Of a stretch of 64,000 nt of DNA, positions 53,786 through 62,647 are shown in pieces. Under the pieces are notes generated by a model, which was given only the letters and a program-made list of their open reading frames with translations, was not told where the DNA came from and did not search any database. Source of the DNA: Peristeroidobacter agariperforans (lineage in GTDB: Bacteria > Pseudomonadota > Gammaproteobacteria > Steroidobacterales > Steroidobacteraceae); NCBI RefSeq assembly GCF_004138335.1, contig NZ_RYFW01000001.1, positions 310,001-374,000 on the forward strand, in the 5' to 3' direction. A program made the position numbers and the translations under genes. The first letter of the stretch is position 1. Each line of letters starts with the position of its first letter.

Positions 53786-56467
53786 ATGACCAAGACTCGC
53801 AAAGGCGTGGGGCATCGGTTCCTCGAGAAGGCGAGCGCGATCCTGCCCGAAGATTCGTCGCAGTCGGCTGGCGCCGGTAACGACAAGAGCGATCCGTTGC
53901 TGCCGAATAGTCTCGGATCGCTCGATACGCCCCTCGATGACACCGGTTCGCACCCCGATCCTGCCGGGTCGATCATCGGCTCCTATCGATTGATTCGAAG
54001 CCTGGGCCATGGCGGCATGGGCGAGGTATTTCTCGCCGAGCGCGCCGACGATCAATTCCGTCAGAACGTCGCCATCAAGCTGGTGCGCCGGGGCTTGCTG
54101 TCCGGGCAGGTGCAGGGCCGGCTGCGCCAGGAACGGCAGATCCTCGCTTCGCTCGATCATCCGAATATCGCCCGCCTGTACGACGGCGGCACGACGCCCG
54201 ACGGCACTCCATACATCGTGATGGAGTACATCGACGGCGCGCCAATCGATATCCATTGCGACCAGCGCCAGTTGACGATCGCGCAGCGGCTCCGCCTGTT
54301 CATCACAGTCTGCTCCGCGGTGCATCGCGCCCATCAGAATCTGATCGTTCACCGCGATCTGAAGCCCTCCAACATCCTGGTCACTCGCGATGGCGTGCCG
54401 AAACTGCTGGATTTCGGGATAGCAAAACGACTCGATCTGGATGAGCAGGCTGCGATGTACACGATGGCGGTGACCCAAGCCGACATGCGGGTCATGACAC
54501 CGGACCATGCCAGCCCCGAACAAGTGCGCGGCGACTTGATCTCTACCGCGAGCGACATCTACGTCCTGGGTGTGCTGTTGTATGAATTGTTGACCGGCTA
54601 CAAGCCGTTCGCCCTGCGCGGCAAACACTTTGGCGAAGTCGAGCGGACCATCTGCGAGGACGTGCCCGCGATGCCGAGCGAAGTGATCGCAACGGCCGAG
54701 CGGCAGGAAGACAGCGGCCTCGGAGCCGTCGCCGCCCAACGCTCCACTGGCATCGCCAAGCTGCGGCGCGAACTGCAAGGCGACCTGGACAACATCGTCG
54801 CCATGGCCATGCGCAAGGAGCCCGAGCGCAGATATTCCTCGGCGGAGCAACTGGCCGGCGATGTCGATCGCTATCTGCGAGGCCTGCCGGTGCTTGCTCG
54901 GCCGGATTCGTGGAACTATCGAGCCGGCAAGTTCGTGCGGCGTTACGCACTCGGTGTGACGCTGTCCGCGGCGCTGATCGCCACGCTGATCGGCTTCACG
55001 GTCACTGTTTACGTGCAATCGTTGCGCATCGAGCAGGAGCGCGACCTGGCGCAAGCCCAGCGCAACATCGCCGATTCACAGCGCGAGCGCGCTGAAGCGG
55101 TCTCCGGGTTTCTGATCGACTCCTTCAAAGTCGTCGATCCGTTCGCCGAGGGCAGCAAGGTAATCACAGCGCGCCAGATCCTGGACAATGGCGCCGCACG
55201 CATCGCACACGAGCTGAACGATCAGCAGGCGATCAAGGCCGACGTCCTCGACACGATCGGCAGCGCTTATCTCGGGCTCGGCTTGCCCGACCAGGCCCGG
55301 CCGCTGATCGAGCGAGGTCTCGCCATGCGCCGGCAGCTGTTCGGCGAAGACAGCGCGGCGGTAGCTAGCAGCCTGTACACGTTGGATCAGGTCTACGAAA
55401 AAGAGGGCAATCTGGACATCTCTGAACAGCTGGCGAGCCAGGCCCTGGCGATCAATCAGCGCCAGACCGGCCCGGTCAGCATGGCCACGGCCACCAGCTT
55501 GTGCCGGCTGGGCGCCATCAAAAAAATCCGAGGAGAATTCGCCTCGGCAGAGAAGCTGCTGCAGTCGTGCCTCGACATCTACAGAGCGCGCCTCGGCCCG
55601 CATGACGCGCTCGTCACGATACCGCTCGACAACCTGGCGCACATCGCTTCACAGCGCGGCGACAGCCAGCGGGCAAAAGCATATCTTGCCGAAGTACTCG
55701 AGATCGATCGCAGGACGCGCAGTGAAGAGCATCCGTATTACATCCGTCATTTGATACGGCTCGCGGAAGTGACCCACGATCTCGGCGAGACGTCCGAAGC
55801 GGAAGCCCTGTACCGCAAGGTGGTCGCGTTGAATCAGCGCGTGCTGGGTCCCGAGCATCCCGAGAGCATCGATACATTGAGTGCTTTCGGCACATTTCTG
55901 GTGGAAACCGATCGATTGGCCGAAGCACAGCAAGTGCTCACGACGGTCCTGGAAGCCAATCGGCGCGTGCGCGGTCCCACTCACAGCTATATCGGCAACG
56001 ACCTGGAGAACCTGGGCCGGCTCGCCTACCGCCGCGGCGATTTCGCCGGCGCCGGGCGCTACCTCGAAGATGCGCTGGAAATCTATCGCCAGCGTTTGCC
56101 GCCGACCCATGGCTTCATCGCAACCTCGCTGACCACGCTCGGCCGGACGCAGCTGGCGCTGCACCGGCCGCAAGAGGCTCAACAGTCATTAGTCGAAGCC
56201 GTGAAGATCTGGCAGGTCGAGTACGGCCAGGACAGCTCCGGTTATCACATCGCGAACGCGGCGCTCGGGTGGGCCAAGGCCTTACAAGGTAACTACGCAG
56301 ACGCCGAGACCGCCCTGCTCAAGGCCTATCCAAAGCTCAGCACGTCGACCCGCAAGAGCGATCGCGAAATGGCAGCCGACGTTCGCAGATGGATCGAGCA
56401 GTTATATTCAGACACGGGACGGCCGACTGCAGCCAAGGAATATTTCTCTTCTTTGCAGCAGCGCTAG
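53786..56467 (+). CDS. Serine/threonine protein kinase with TPR sensor
   Basis: The 893-residue protein has a Hanks-type kinase domain (about 66-330). Its landmarks are the Gly loop LGHGGMGEVFLAE (from about 73), AIKLVRRG with catalytic Lys, VHRDLKPSN with Asp191, and LLDFGIAK with Asp209. A membrane helix (about 387-410, GVTLSAALIATLIGFTVTVY) is followed by TPR units (about 480-870), for example SAYLGLGLPDQARPLIERGL and ALYRKVVALNQRVLGPEHPE. The kinase should be cytoplasmic and the TPRs periplasmic. It is the first of four co-oriented signalling genes. Confidence 0.94.
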   Translation: MTKTRKGVGHRFLEKASAILPEDSSQSAGAGNDKSDPLLPNSLGSLDTPLDDTGSHPDPAGSIIGSYRLIRSLGHGGMGEVFLAERADDQFRQNVAIKLVRRGLLSGQVQGRLRQERQILASLDHPNIARLYDGGTTPDGTPYIVMEYIDGAPIDIHCDQRQLTIAQRLRLFITVCSAVHRAHQNLIVHRDLKPSNILVTRDGVPKLLDFGIAKRLDLDEQAAMYTMAVTQADMRVMTPDHASPEQVRGDLISTASDIYVLGVLLYELLTGYKPFALRGKHFGEVERTICEDVPAMPSEVIATAERQEDSGLGAVAAQRSTGIAKLRRELQGDLDNIVAMAMRKEPERRYSSAEQLAGDVDRYLRGLPVLARPDSWNYRAGKFVRRYALGVTLSAALIATLIGFTVTVYVQSLRIEQERDLAQAQRNIADSQRERAEAVSGFLIDSFKVVDPFAEGSKVITARQILDNGAARIAHELNDQQAIKADVLDTIGSAYLGLGLPDQARPLIERGLAMRRQLFGEDSAAVASSLYTLDQVYEKEGNLDISEQLASQALAINQRQTGPVSMATATSLCRLGAIKKIRGEFASAEKLLQSCLDIYRARLGPHDALVTIPLDNLAHIASQRGDSQRAKAYLAEVLEIDRRTRSEEHPYYIRHLIRLAEVTHDLGETSEAEALYRKVVALNQRVLGPEHPESIDTLSAFGTFLVETDRLAEAQQVLTTVLEANRRVRGPTHSYIGNDLENLGRLAYRRGDFAGAGRYLEDALEIYRQRLPPTHGFIATSLTTLGRTQLALHRPQEAQQSLVEAVKIWQVEYGQDSSGYHIANAALGWAKALQGNYADAETALLKAYPKLSTSTRKSDREMAADVRRWIEQLYSDTGRPTAAKEYFSSLQQR

Positions 56468-56564
56468 CGATTAGTGCATTCGTCCGGTTGCAACGAGTGG
56501 CGGGAGCCTGCAGTATCCGCTGCGACCAGCGCTCCCCACCCTCCGAACAACGAGAGAAGCTGCT

Positions 56565-58043
56565 GTGCGAATCCTGATCGCGGACGATGAAGTCGCTCAA
56601 TCCAAAACGCTGCGCCCGCTGTTCGCGGCCGGCGGCAAGGGAAGATCGAAGGTTCGCGCCACCGCCGGCGCCCCCGACATCGGCAGATTGATCTTCGCTC
56701 GAGCACCACGAAAGGGCGCGAGCAAAGTCAGCAAAGGTCGAGCTGGCAGCGCGCAGCCCGGCAGCGACGGCTTCGACCTCGGCGATGAACCTGAACACGC
56801 CGCCACGATTCTCGATGCGCTGGGCATTACGCTGCTGAACGGCGGCATGCTGGACGAAGGCGCCAGGCTCATCGAGCTCGCCCTGCGGATCCGGCGCAAA
56901 TTTTTCGGCAACGACCATCCTGCCACAGCACTGAGCCTGAACAGCTATTCCCGAGTACAACGCGAGCGCGGCGACTATGAAGCGGCCACCATAGCGGTGC
57001 AGGACGCGTTGCGTATCAATCGCAAGGTTTACGGCGAGCGCGGCCTGCCGGTGGCAGTGAGCCTCAAGGAGCTGGGAATCGCGCAACTGTTGCAGGGACT
57101 GTTCGTCGATGCCCGCAACTCTGCGAGCGAGGGACTCGAGATCCTGAAACAAACCGGTTTGTACGAAACCGACCCGAATACGACGCGGCTGCTGGATGTG
57201 CTGGGCCGTGCGCAATGCGCTCTGCATGAGCTGGACGCCGCTGAAGAAACATACAAGACGCTGCTGCCGCTCGATCAAAAGCAACTCGGCACCCGCAAAC
57301 ACCCCAAGTACGCCACTCACCTGGCGAACTTCGGCCTGGTGCTCGAACAGCGCGGCAAGCGCGCCGGCGCAGTTCGCGCATATCGGAACGCCATCGATCT
57401 GTATGTCGGTACGCTGAATTGGGACTGTCACCCGAATCTCATCGACACCTACGCCAACCTGGGCTCGCTGCTACGCTCGCTGCCCAAGCAGGCCAAGGAC
57501 GCCGGCAAGTACCTGCAGAAGGCGCTGGACCTCGGTCTGCACATCCGGGGCGAGTCGCACGTGCTGGTCGGCAACGACTACGCAAACCTGGCGCGCTGGC
57601 AATATGACAGCGGCGCTCGGGATGGGGCGACCAAGGGTTTTGCCCAAGCCCTGGCCATCTATGCCAGCAACGTTCGCAAGCGCGCGCTGCCCGCCAATCA
57701 TTTCTTCATCGCCGAGACCCTGACCTGGCAGGGCCGGATCGCTGTCGAGCGCGACAGCGCGGCGGGCGGCAAAGAAGGCGAGACCCTGCTCCGCAAAGCC
57801 CTCGAGATCTGGCCAGCACAGCTCGGCCCGAACACCCCGGGCGAGAATCTGGCCAAGGCGTACCTGGGCCGCGCCATCGGGCTGCAACGGAGCGACGACG
57901 CCGAAGCCTGCCGCCTGCTGTGCGAGGGGTATCGGGCCTTGAAGCAGGACCCGCAAGCCAGCCCCGAGGTACTCCGCCGGCTGCGCGGTTGGCTGACGGA
58001 ACAGGGCTGTAGCTGTGAAGAACCTCCAGCGTCAAGCAAATGA
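56565..58043 (+). CDS. TPR protein with N-terminal receiver-domain stub
   Basis: The 492-residue protein starts (GTG 56565, GAGAGAAG before it) with MRILIADDEVAQS. This is identical in pattern to the first strand and acidic pocket of a response-regulator receiver, but the rest of the receiver, including the phospho-acceptor, is absent. A basic low-complexity linker follows. TPR repeats (about 85-485) then resemble those of the upstream kinase, for example LALRIRRKFFGNDHPATALS and LEILKQTGLYETDPNTTRL. No catalytic motif is seen. It may bind partners of the kinase; it has no membrane segment, so it is probably cytoplasmic. Confidence 0.85.
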   Translation: MRILIADDEVAQSKTLRPLFAAGGKGRSKVRATAGAPDIGRLIFARAPRKGASKVSKGRAGSAQPGSDGFDLGDEPEHAATILDALGITLLNGGMLDEGARLIELALRIRRKFFGNDHPATALSLNSYSRVQRERGDYEAATIAVQDALRINRKVYGERGLPVAVSLKELGIAQLLQGLFVDARNSASEGLEILKQTGLYETDPNTTRLLDVLGRAQCALHELDAAEETYKTLLPLDQKQLGTRKHPKYATHLANFGLVLEQRGKRAGAVRAYRNAIDLYVGTLNWDCHPNLIDTYANLGSLLRSLPKQAKDAGKYLQKALDLGLHIRGESHVLVGNDYANLARWQYDSGARDGATKGFAQALAIYASNVRKRALPANHFFIAETLTWQGRIAVERDSAAGGKEGETLLRKALEIWPAQLGPNTPGENLAKAYLGRAIGLQRSDDAEACRLLCEGYRALKQDPQASPEVLRRLRGWLTEQGCSCEEPPASSK

Positions 58044-58066
58044 CGCTCTCTGGCACGAAAGGGTCA

Positions 58067-58095
58067 TTGCCCACCCCCTAGCGCAGAAGTACGAT
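58067..58095 (+). promoter_or_regulatory. Candidate promoter of the response regulator/hybrid kinase pair
   Basis: TTGCCC (58067-58072), 17 bp, and TACGAT (58090-58095) lie in the 144-bp gap before the regulator. A CCCGAT-CCAC-ATCGGG dyad follows at about 58099-58114 and may be a binding site. Confidence 0.35.
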
Positions 58096-58187
58096 GGCTC
58101 CCGATCCACATCGGGAATACAAACCCATCCGCACGGCGACGGACCGACCGATGCATTTCTGGTAGGCAACTGTTTCGGGGCAGTGTC

Positions 58188-58820
58188 ATGAAAATTCTCA
58201 TCGTCGATGATCATCCGTTGTTTCGTGCCGGTTTCCACGCGGTGCTCGAGCAGAGCGACCTGGATGCCGGTGTGTTGAGCGTGTCCTCGGTTCCCGAGGC
58301 GCTGCAGTCCCTGCAGACAGACGGTGACATCGGCCTGGTGCTGCTCGACATCCACCTGAAGGGCGAGGATGGTTTCAACGCACTGAAGGTGATCGGCGAG
58401 CGCTTCCCGACCACGGCCTGCATCATGATTTCCGGCGACGATCAGCAAGCGGTCGCAGCCCGTGCGGTTGCCGCCGGCGCTTCCGGTTTCATCCCCAAGT
58501 CCTTCACCGCCGACGAGATGATTGCGTCGATCCGTAAGGTGCTCGCCGGCGAAGTCTTCGTCCCCGAAACGACCAATCTCACCGCCGCCGAGCAGCCCAA
58601 TGGGCTCACGCTGCGTCAGTTGGAAGTCATCAGCATGTTGGGCCGCGGTTTCTCCAATAAGGAAATCGCCCGTGCTCTCGATGTTGCCGAACGCACGGTG
58701 AAGGCACACGTGAGCGCAGTGTTCGAGGCGCTCAATGTGCGCAATCGGACTCAAGCGGTGCTCGTCGCGCAGAAGCGAGGCTTCCTGCCGTCGGCGCCGG
58801 CTTACGCGAACGCGCGCTAA
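58188..58820 (+). CDS. NarL/LuxR-family response regulator
   Basis: The 210-residue regulator has a receiver (MKILIVDDHPLFRAGFHAVL, Asp54 in LVLLDIHLKG, Lys in SGFIPKSFTADEM) and a LuxR-type helix-turn-helix (LTLRQLEVISMLGRGFSNKE, ALDVAERTVKAHVSAVFEAL). Its gene lies 28 bp before the hybrid kinase gene in the same direction. This is a typical regulator/kinase pair; targets are unknown. Confidence 0.95.
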   Translation: MKILIVDDHPLFRAGFHAVLEQSDLDAGVLSVSSVPEALQSLQTDGDIGLVLLDIHLKGEDGFNALKVIGERFPTTACIMISGDDQQAVAARAVAAGASGFIPKSFTADEMIASIRKVLAGEVFVPETTNLTAAEQPNGLTLRQLEVISMLGRGFSNKEIARALDVAERTVKAHVSAVFEALNVRNRTQAVLVAQKRGFLPSAPAYANAR

Positions 58821-58848
58821 CTCGTTTCTCTAACAAACCCGCCTCCAC

Positions 58849-60609
58849 ATGGACGCCGCACTGTTGCGACGCGTTGAGCAGCAGCGCGTGGAAATGTTGT
58901 ATGGCAATGCGCTGGCCGTCTCCGGCTCCGCATTGCTGATGGTGGCGATGATTGCGGTCATCACCTGGCCGCACACTTCTCACACACGGATCATCGGCTG
59001 GTCGATCGCGACGCTGCTCGTGCAGGTCGGCAGCCTGGTGCTGACGACAAGCTTTCGCAACGCAGACAATCGCGCGACCGCGTCGAGCTCGTGGGGCTGG
59101 CGCTTCGCAGCCGCCTCGGGCATTGCTGGCTGTGTGTGGGGCTCTTCGGCCTTCGTACTGGTCGACTCGAACCAGTCGCTGACGCTGGCTTTGATCGCAG
59201 CCTGTCTGGCCGCCCGCGCCACGATCAGCGTCATTACTCATGCTCACTTCCCGCCGGCGCTGCACGCGTTCACTGCACCTGTGTTCGGCTTGCTGGCGCT
59301 TCGTTACATCATGCTCGGCGGTTATGGGAATGCCGCGCTCGGCGTCATGTGGTTCGCGGTGCTCGGCTACTTGTTGTTGTTCGGGGATCGCCAGGCCCGA
59401 GAGCTCGTTGCGCAAATCCGGTTGCGCTATGAAAACGAGCAGCTCGTCGGTCAGTTACAGCAGCAATATGCGCTCGCCGATCAGGCCCGCGCCCGCGCCG
59501 AGTCCGCGAGCCGCTCGAAGTCTTTGTTCTTCGCAGCCGCGAATCACGATCTGCGCCAGCCCCTGCACTCGCTCGGCTTGTTTGCCACGGCCTTGCGCAA
59601 TGGCAAGGTCGACGAGCAAGGCCGTCGCATGATCGATCAGATCCTGCAAGCCACCGAATCGCTGGAGCAGCTGTTCGACAACCTGCTGGATATCTCCAAG
59701 CTCGATGCCGGCCAGGTCGAAGTCAAGAAAGAAATCGTGCCGGCGAACCTGGTGCTCGATCGTTTGCGCAGCACGTTCGCCAAGTCGGCGGAAGAAAAGG
59801 GGCTCAAGTTCGTCGTGCGCCGCTCGCGCGGCGTGCTGTACACCGATCCGACGCTGCTGTTCCGGGTGCTCTCCAATCTGGTCTCGAATGCACTTCGCTA
59901 CACCGAGCGAGGCGGCGTGATCGTCGCGTGCCGCAAGCGGCGCAATGGCGTGAGCATCGAAGTGTGGGACTCGGGCATCGGCATTCCGCCCGAACAACAC
60001 GAGCGCATCTTCGAAGAGTTCTATCAGCTCAACAATCCGGCCCGCGATCGCTCACGCGGCCTGGGATTGGGCCTGGCCACCGTGCGTCGTATCGTCAGCC
60101 TGCTCGAACACCCGTTGAACGTTCGCTCGACGCTGGGCCGCGGCTCGCGCTTCAGCATCGAAGTGCCGCTCGCCGATCCGAACAAGATTCACTCGGGCGC
60201 CGCGACCATCGAGCAGAAGGTGCCGAACCTGATCGGCGGCAAGCTCATCATGGTCATCGACGACGAAGAATCGGTGCGCCTCGGCATGCAGAGTCTGCTG
60301 GAGAGCTGGGGCTGCAAATGCATCACTGCCATGGATTCGGACCAGGCATTGGCCAGCATCAACGGCCGCGTGCCGGACTTCATCATCGCTGACCTGCGGC
60401 TGCGCGGCGATCGCAATGGCATCGATGCAATTCGCGAGCTGCGTGCGAAGCTGGGTGACATTCCCGCAGTGCTGATCTCCGGCGATACGGCGACCGAACA
60501 ACTCCGCAAGGTCAGCGCCGCCGGCCTGACGATGATGCACAAGCCGCTGAAAGCAGTGCGCCTGCGCGCCCTGCTCAATCACGAGTTCGCGAAGAAACAG
60601 CGCGCCTGA
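58849..60609 (+). CDS. Hybrid sensor histidine kinase with C-terminal receiver
   Basis: The 586-residue protein has six membrane helices at the N-terminus (about 20-190, no large periplasmic loop), a coiled linker and HisKA with His233 in FAAANHDLRQPLHSLGL. An HATPase domain follows (LVSNALRYTERGGV, DSGIGIPPEQHERIF, SRGLGLGLATVRRIV). The C-terminal receiver (about 465-580) has VIDDEESVRLGM and Asp515 in FIIADLRLRG. The F-x-A-x-N-H-D-L-R-Q-P-L box is typical of 7TM-like/MASE-style hybrid kinases. Its likely partner is the NarL-type regulator just upstream. Its stop is directly adjacent to the stop of the convergent gene. Confidence 0.95.
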   Translation: MDAALLRRVEQQRVEMLYGNALAVSGSALLMVAMIAVITWPHTSHTRIIGWSIATLLVQVGSLVLTTSFRNADNRATASSSWGWRFAAASGIAGCVWGSSAFVLVDSNQSLTLALIAACLAARATISVITHAHFPPALHAFTAPVFGLLALRYIMLGGYGNAALGVMWFAVLGYLLLFGDRQARELVAQIRLRYENEQLVGQLQQQYALADQARARAESASRSKSLFFAAANHDLRQPLHSLGLFATALRNGKVDEQGRRMIDQILQATESLEQLFDNLLDISKLDAGQVEVKKEIVPANLVLDRLRSTFAKSAEEKGLKFVVRRSRGVLYTDPTLLFRVLSNLVSNALRYTERGGVIVACRKRRNGVSIEVWDSGIGIPPEQHERIFEEFYQLNNPARDRSRGLGLGLATVRRIVSLLEHPLNVRSTLGRGSRFSIEVPLADPNKIHSGAATIEQKVPNLIGGKLIMVIDDEESVRLGMQSLLESWGCKCITAMDSDQALASINGRVPDFIIADLRLRGDRNGIDAIRELRAKLGDIPAVLISGDTATEQLRKVSAAGLTMMHKPLKAVRLRALLNHEFAKKQRA

Positions 60610-61080
60610 TCAAGTCTTGGAGGAAGGACTGGCGTACGTGAAGGGATTCCGGCACGCCAGGGCCATGCCGCTGTAAACGATGGTCTCGCGCTTCGGATCG
60701 GGCACGCGGAAGAAGTTGCTGCCGATCAGATATTCCGTCAGCACATACCGCTCCAGGCCTTCGAGGCCGTTACGCGCTTTGGAGATGTGCGCCGGCAGCC
60801 ATGGCACGAAGCGATCGGCAAACACGGTCACCTTCACTTCCTTACGCTGCATGCGTTCGCTGGCCAGCATGTCCTTGATGAAGGCTTGCAATGAAGCGGG
60901 GTCGAGATCTATGTTCGGCAAGTTCTCTCTGACGACCCGTTCGATCCAGCTCGCGCGATAGTTGGTCAGCTGCTCCCAGGAGGCAGCACCAAAGACTCCT
61001 AGCGCGACAGCGGCGCTGGCGCCACCGATGAGCAGCTTGCGTCGACCCGGCGAGAATGTGTTGCTCTGTTTCATCGTCAT
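60610..61080 (-). CDS. Small Tat-signal partner of the GMC oxidoreductase
   Basis: The 156-residue protein starts with MTMKQSNTFSPGRRKLLIGG, a twin-arginine-like signal, followed by a hydrophobic segment (ASAAVALGVFGAA). The body is helical and resembles the small subunit (subunit 3 type) that accompanies membrane-linked GMC dehydrogenases; family assignment is tentative. It starts one base after the stop of the GMC gene, so the two are translated together and probably form a complex. Confidence 0.75.
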   Translation of the reverse strand: MTMKQSNTFSPGRRKLLIGGASAAVALGVFGAASWEQLTNYRASWIERVVRENLPNIDLDPASLQAFIKDMLASERMQRKEVKVTVFADRFVPWLPAHISKARNGLEGLERYVLTEYLIGSNFFRVPDPKRETIVYSGMALACRNPFTYASPSSKT

Positions 61081-61081
61081 C

Positions 61082-62503
61082 TCACGCGATCAAAGCAGCA
61101 CTGCGCAACGACAGCGCCGCCACGCTCAAGCTGGGATTCGAGTTCGGGCCCGAAGGAAACACCGAGGAGCCCACGACCACGAGGTTGCGAACATCGTGAT
61201 GGATCTGGCTGGCGTCGATGACCGACGAAGCTCGATCGTTGCCCATGCGCAGCGAGCCCTGGATGTGAGATTCGGTGTCGCGCATGCCCTTGAAGTCGAT
61301 GCGCTCGACCGGCAGCGGCTCGAGCACCTTCTCGATGTTCGTGAGCGACTCCTGCAGCCCGCGCTTGGCATAGTCCGAAACGTCTGCGTGCAGCACCTTC
61401 GGCATGCCGTCGTCGTCGAGCACCACGCGGTTCGAGTCCTGCGGCAGATCTTCGACGACAACCACCAGCGGCGCGAGCTGCCGCCAGCGTCCATATTCCT
61501 TGCGCAAGCCGTGCGGCCAGCGGTTGTCGAAATAGATCAACGCGCCCGCGTAGTCCTTGCGAAACGGGCCGTCGTACAGCGAATAATTCAGCGCCGTCGT
61601 GATCGTGCCGCCGTCGAGGCTGTCCAGGCCTTCGAGCAACACTTCCAACTGGTAGCCGACTTGTTCGTGTATGCCCACACCGGTCAATGGATGATCGATC
61701 CCGGAACGCAACAGGATGGCGGGGCTATGAATTGCGTTCGCACCCAGCACGAACAGATCGCCGGTGACTCGACGCTCGGCGCCGCCTTTCTTATAGAGAG
61801 CGGCGCGCACTGTGCCGCCGGCACGATCGAAGTGCGTCACTTCGCAATCGGTCCGGATCTCGACGTTGGGATGCTCGCGCAGATTCGCAAAGCCGTTCTC
61901 GAATGTGAATTTCGCATTCACCGGACACAGATTGCACCGCGCCGAGGCACAGCACGGCGGGCGTCCAGCATCTGCAACACTGGCGCGCGCCGTGGCAATC
62001 GGCACATGAAACTGCGGCTGAGCCTTGCGCATGATCGCGTCGACCGCCGTCTGTTTGTGCGGCGGCTGAGGAAACGGCGCCGAGCGCGGCAGGATCTCCC
62101 CCATTTCCGGCGAGCCGGCCACCGACATCTTGGTTTCAGCAGCGAAGTAGTAGGGCTCCAGCTCGTCGTAATCGAGCGGCCAGTCCTGCGCCACTCCGTA
62201 TTTGCTGCGCATCCGGAAGTCGCTCGGATGAAAGCGCGGTGTCTGCGCGTACCAACAGTTGGTGCCGCCACCGACGCCAATCGTGAAATTCCAGACCTTG
62301 TTCGCCGCGTCGGTGCGGAACGTAGAGCTGGGCACGATGGTCGAGTTCTTGTTTTGTTCGAGCTGCCAGGCGTGCGAATTGAACGTGCCGCGCTCGAGCA
62401 TCAGGATCTTCGCCGCCGGCCGCCTGCTCAGATATCCCTCGACAAAAAACAGGGAACCGAATCCCGAGCCGACCACGACGACATCGAAATGCTCTTGAAC
62501 CAT
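61082..62503 (-). CDS. GMC-family FAD oxidoreductase
   Basis: The 473-residue protein has the FAD-binding GxGxxG motif near its start (VVVVGSGFGSLFFVEGYLSR), the GMC signature region (VGGGTNCWYAQTPRFHPSDF), a Cys-rich insertion (PPCCASARCNLCPVNAKF) and the C-terminal motif ESHIQGSLRMGNDRASSVID. The tail VVVGSSVFPSGPNSNPSLSV completes it. It has no signal peptide and is probably exported bound to the Tat-signal partner encoded next. The electron acceptor may be a cytochrome; the substrate (a sugar or alcohol) is unknown. Confidence 0.9.
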   Translation of the reverse strand: MVQEHFDVVVVGSGFGSLFFVEGYLSRRPAAKILMLERGTFNSHAWQLEQNKNSTIVPSSTFRTDAANKVWNFTIGVGGGTNCWYAQTPRFHPSDFRMRSKYGVAQDWPLDYDELEPYYFAAETKMSVAGSPEMGEILPRSAPFPQPPHKQTAVDAIMRKAQPQFHVPIATARASVADAGRPPCCASARCNLCPVNAKFTFENGFANLREHPNVEIRTDCEVTHFDRAGGTVRAALYKKGGAERRVTGDLFVLGANAIHSPAILLRSGIDHPLTGVGIHEQVGYQLEVLLEGLDSLDGGTITTALNYSLYDGPFRKDYAGALIYFDNRWPHGLRKEYGRWRQLAPLVVVVEDLPQDSNRVVLDDDGMPKVLHADVSDYAKRGLQESLTNIEKVLEPLPVERIDFKGMRDTESHIQGSLRMGNDRASSVIDASQIHHDVRNLVVVGSSVFPSGPNSNPSLSVAALSLRSAALIA

Positions 62504-62647
62504 CCGTCCTCCGAACGCGCATCGGACTTAAACCGACGCCCAGCCAGTTGGTTCCGTCTACACGTAGATTTTGCGCGCCTGCCTGACAGCGGGCTGCGGG
62601 TTTCCGTGTAAGCTTGTCCCCATCGAGCAACACGTTGAAACTATTTC

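Noticed and set aside
53582-55054. 490-codon open frame on the minus strand
   Set aside because: Most of it is antisense to the Ser/Thr kinase. Only the last 33 codons, lying in the intergenic spacer with their own start, were kept as a candidate microprotein.
60962-62611. 549-codon open frame on the plus strand
   Set aside because: It is antisense to the GMC oxidoreductase gene.
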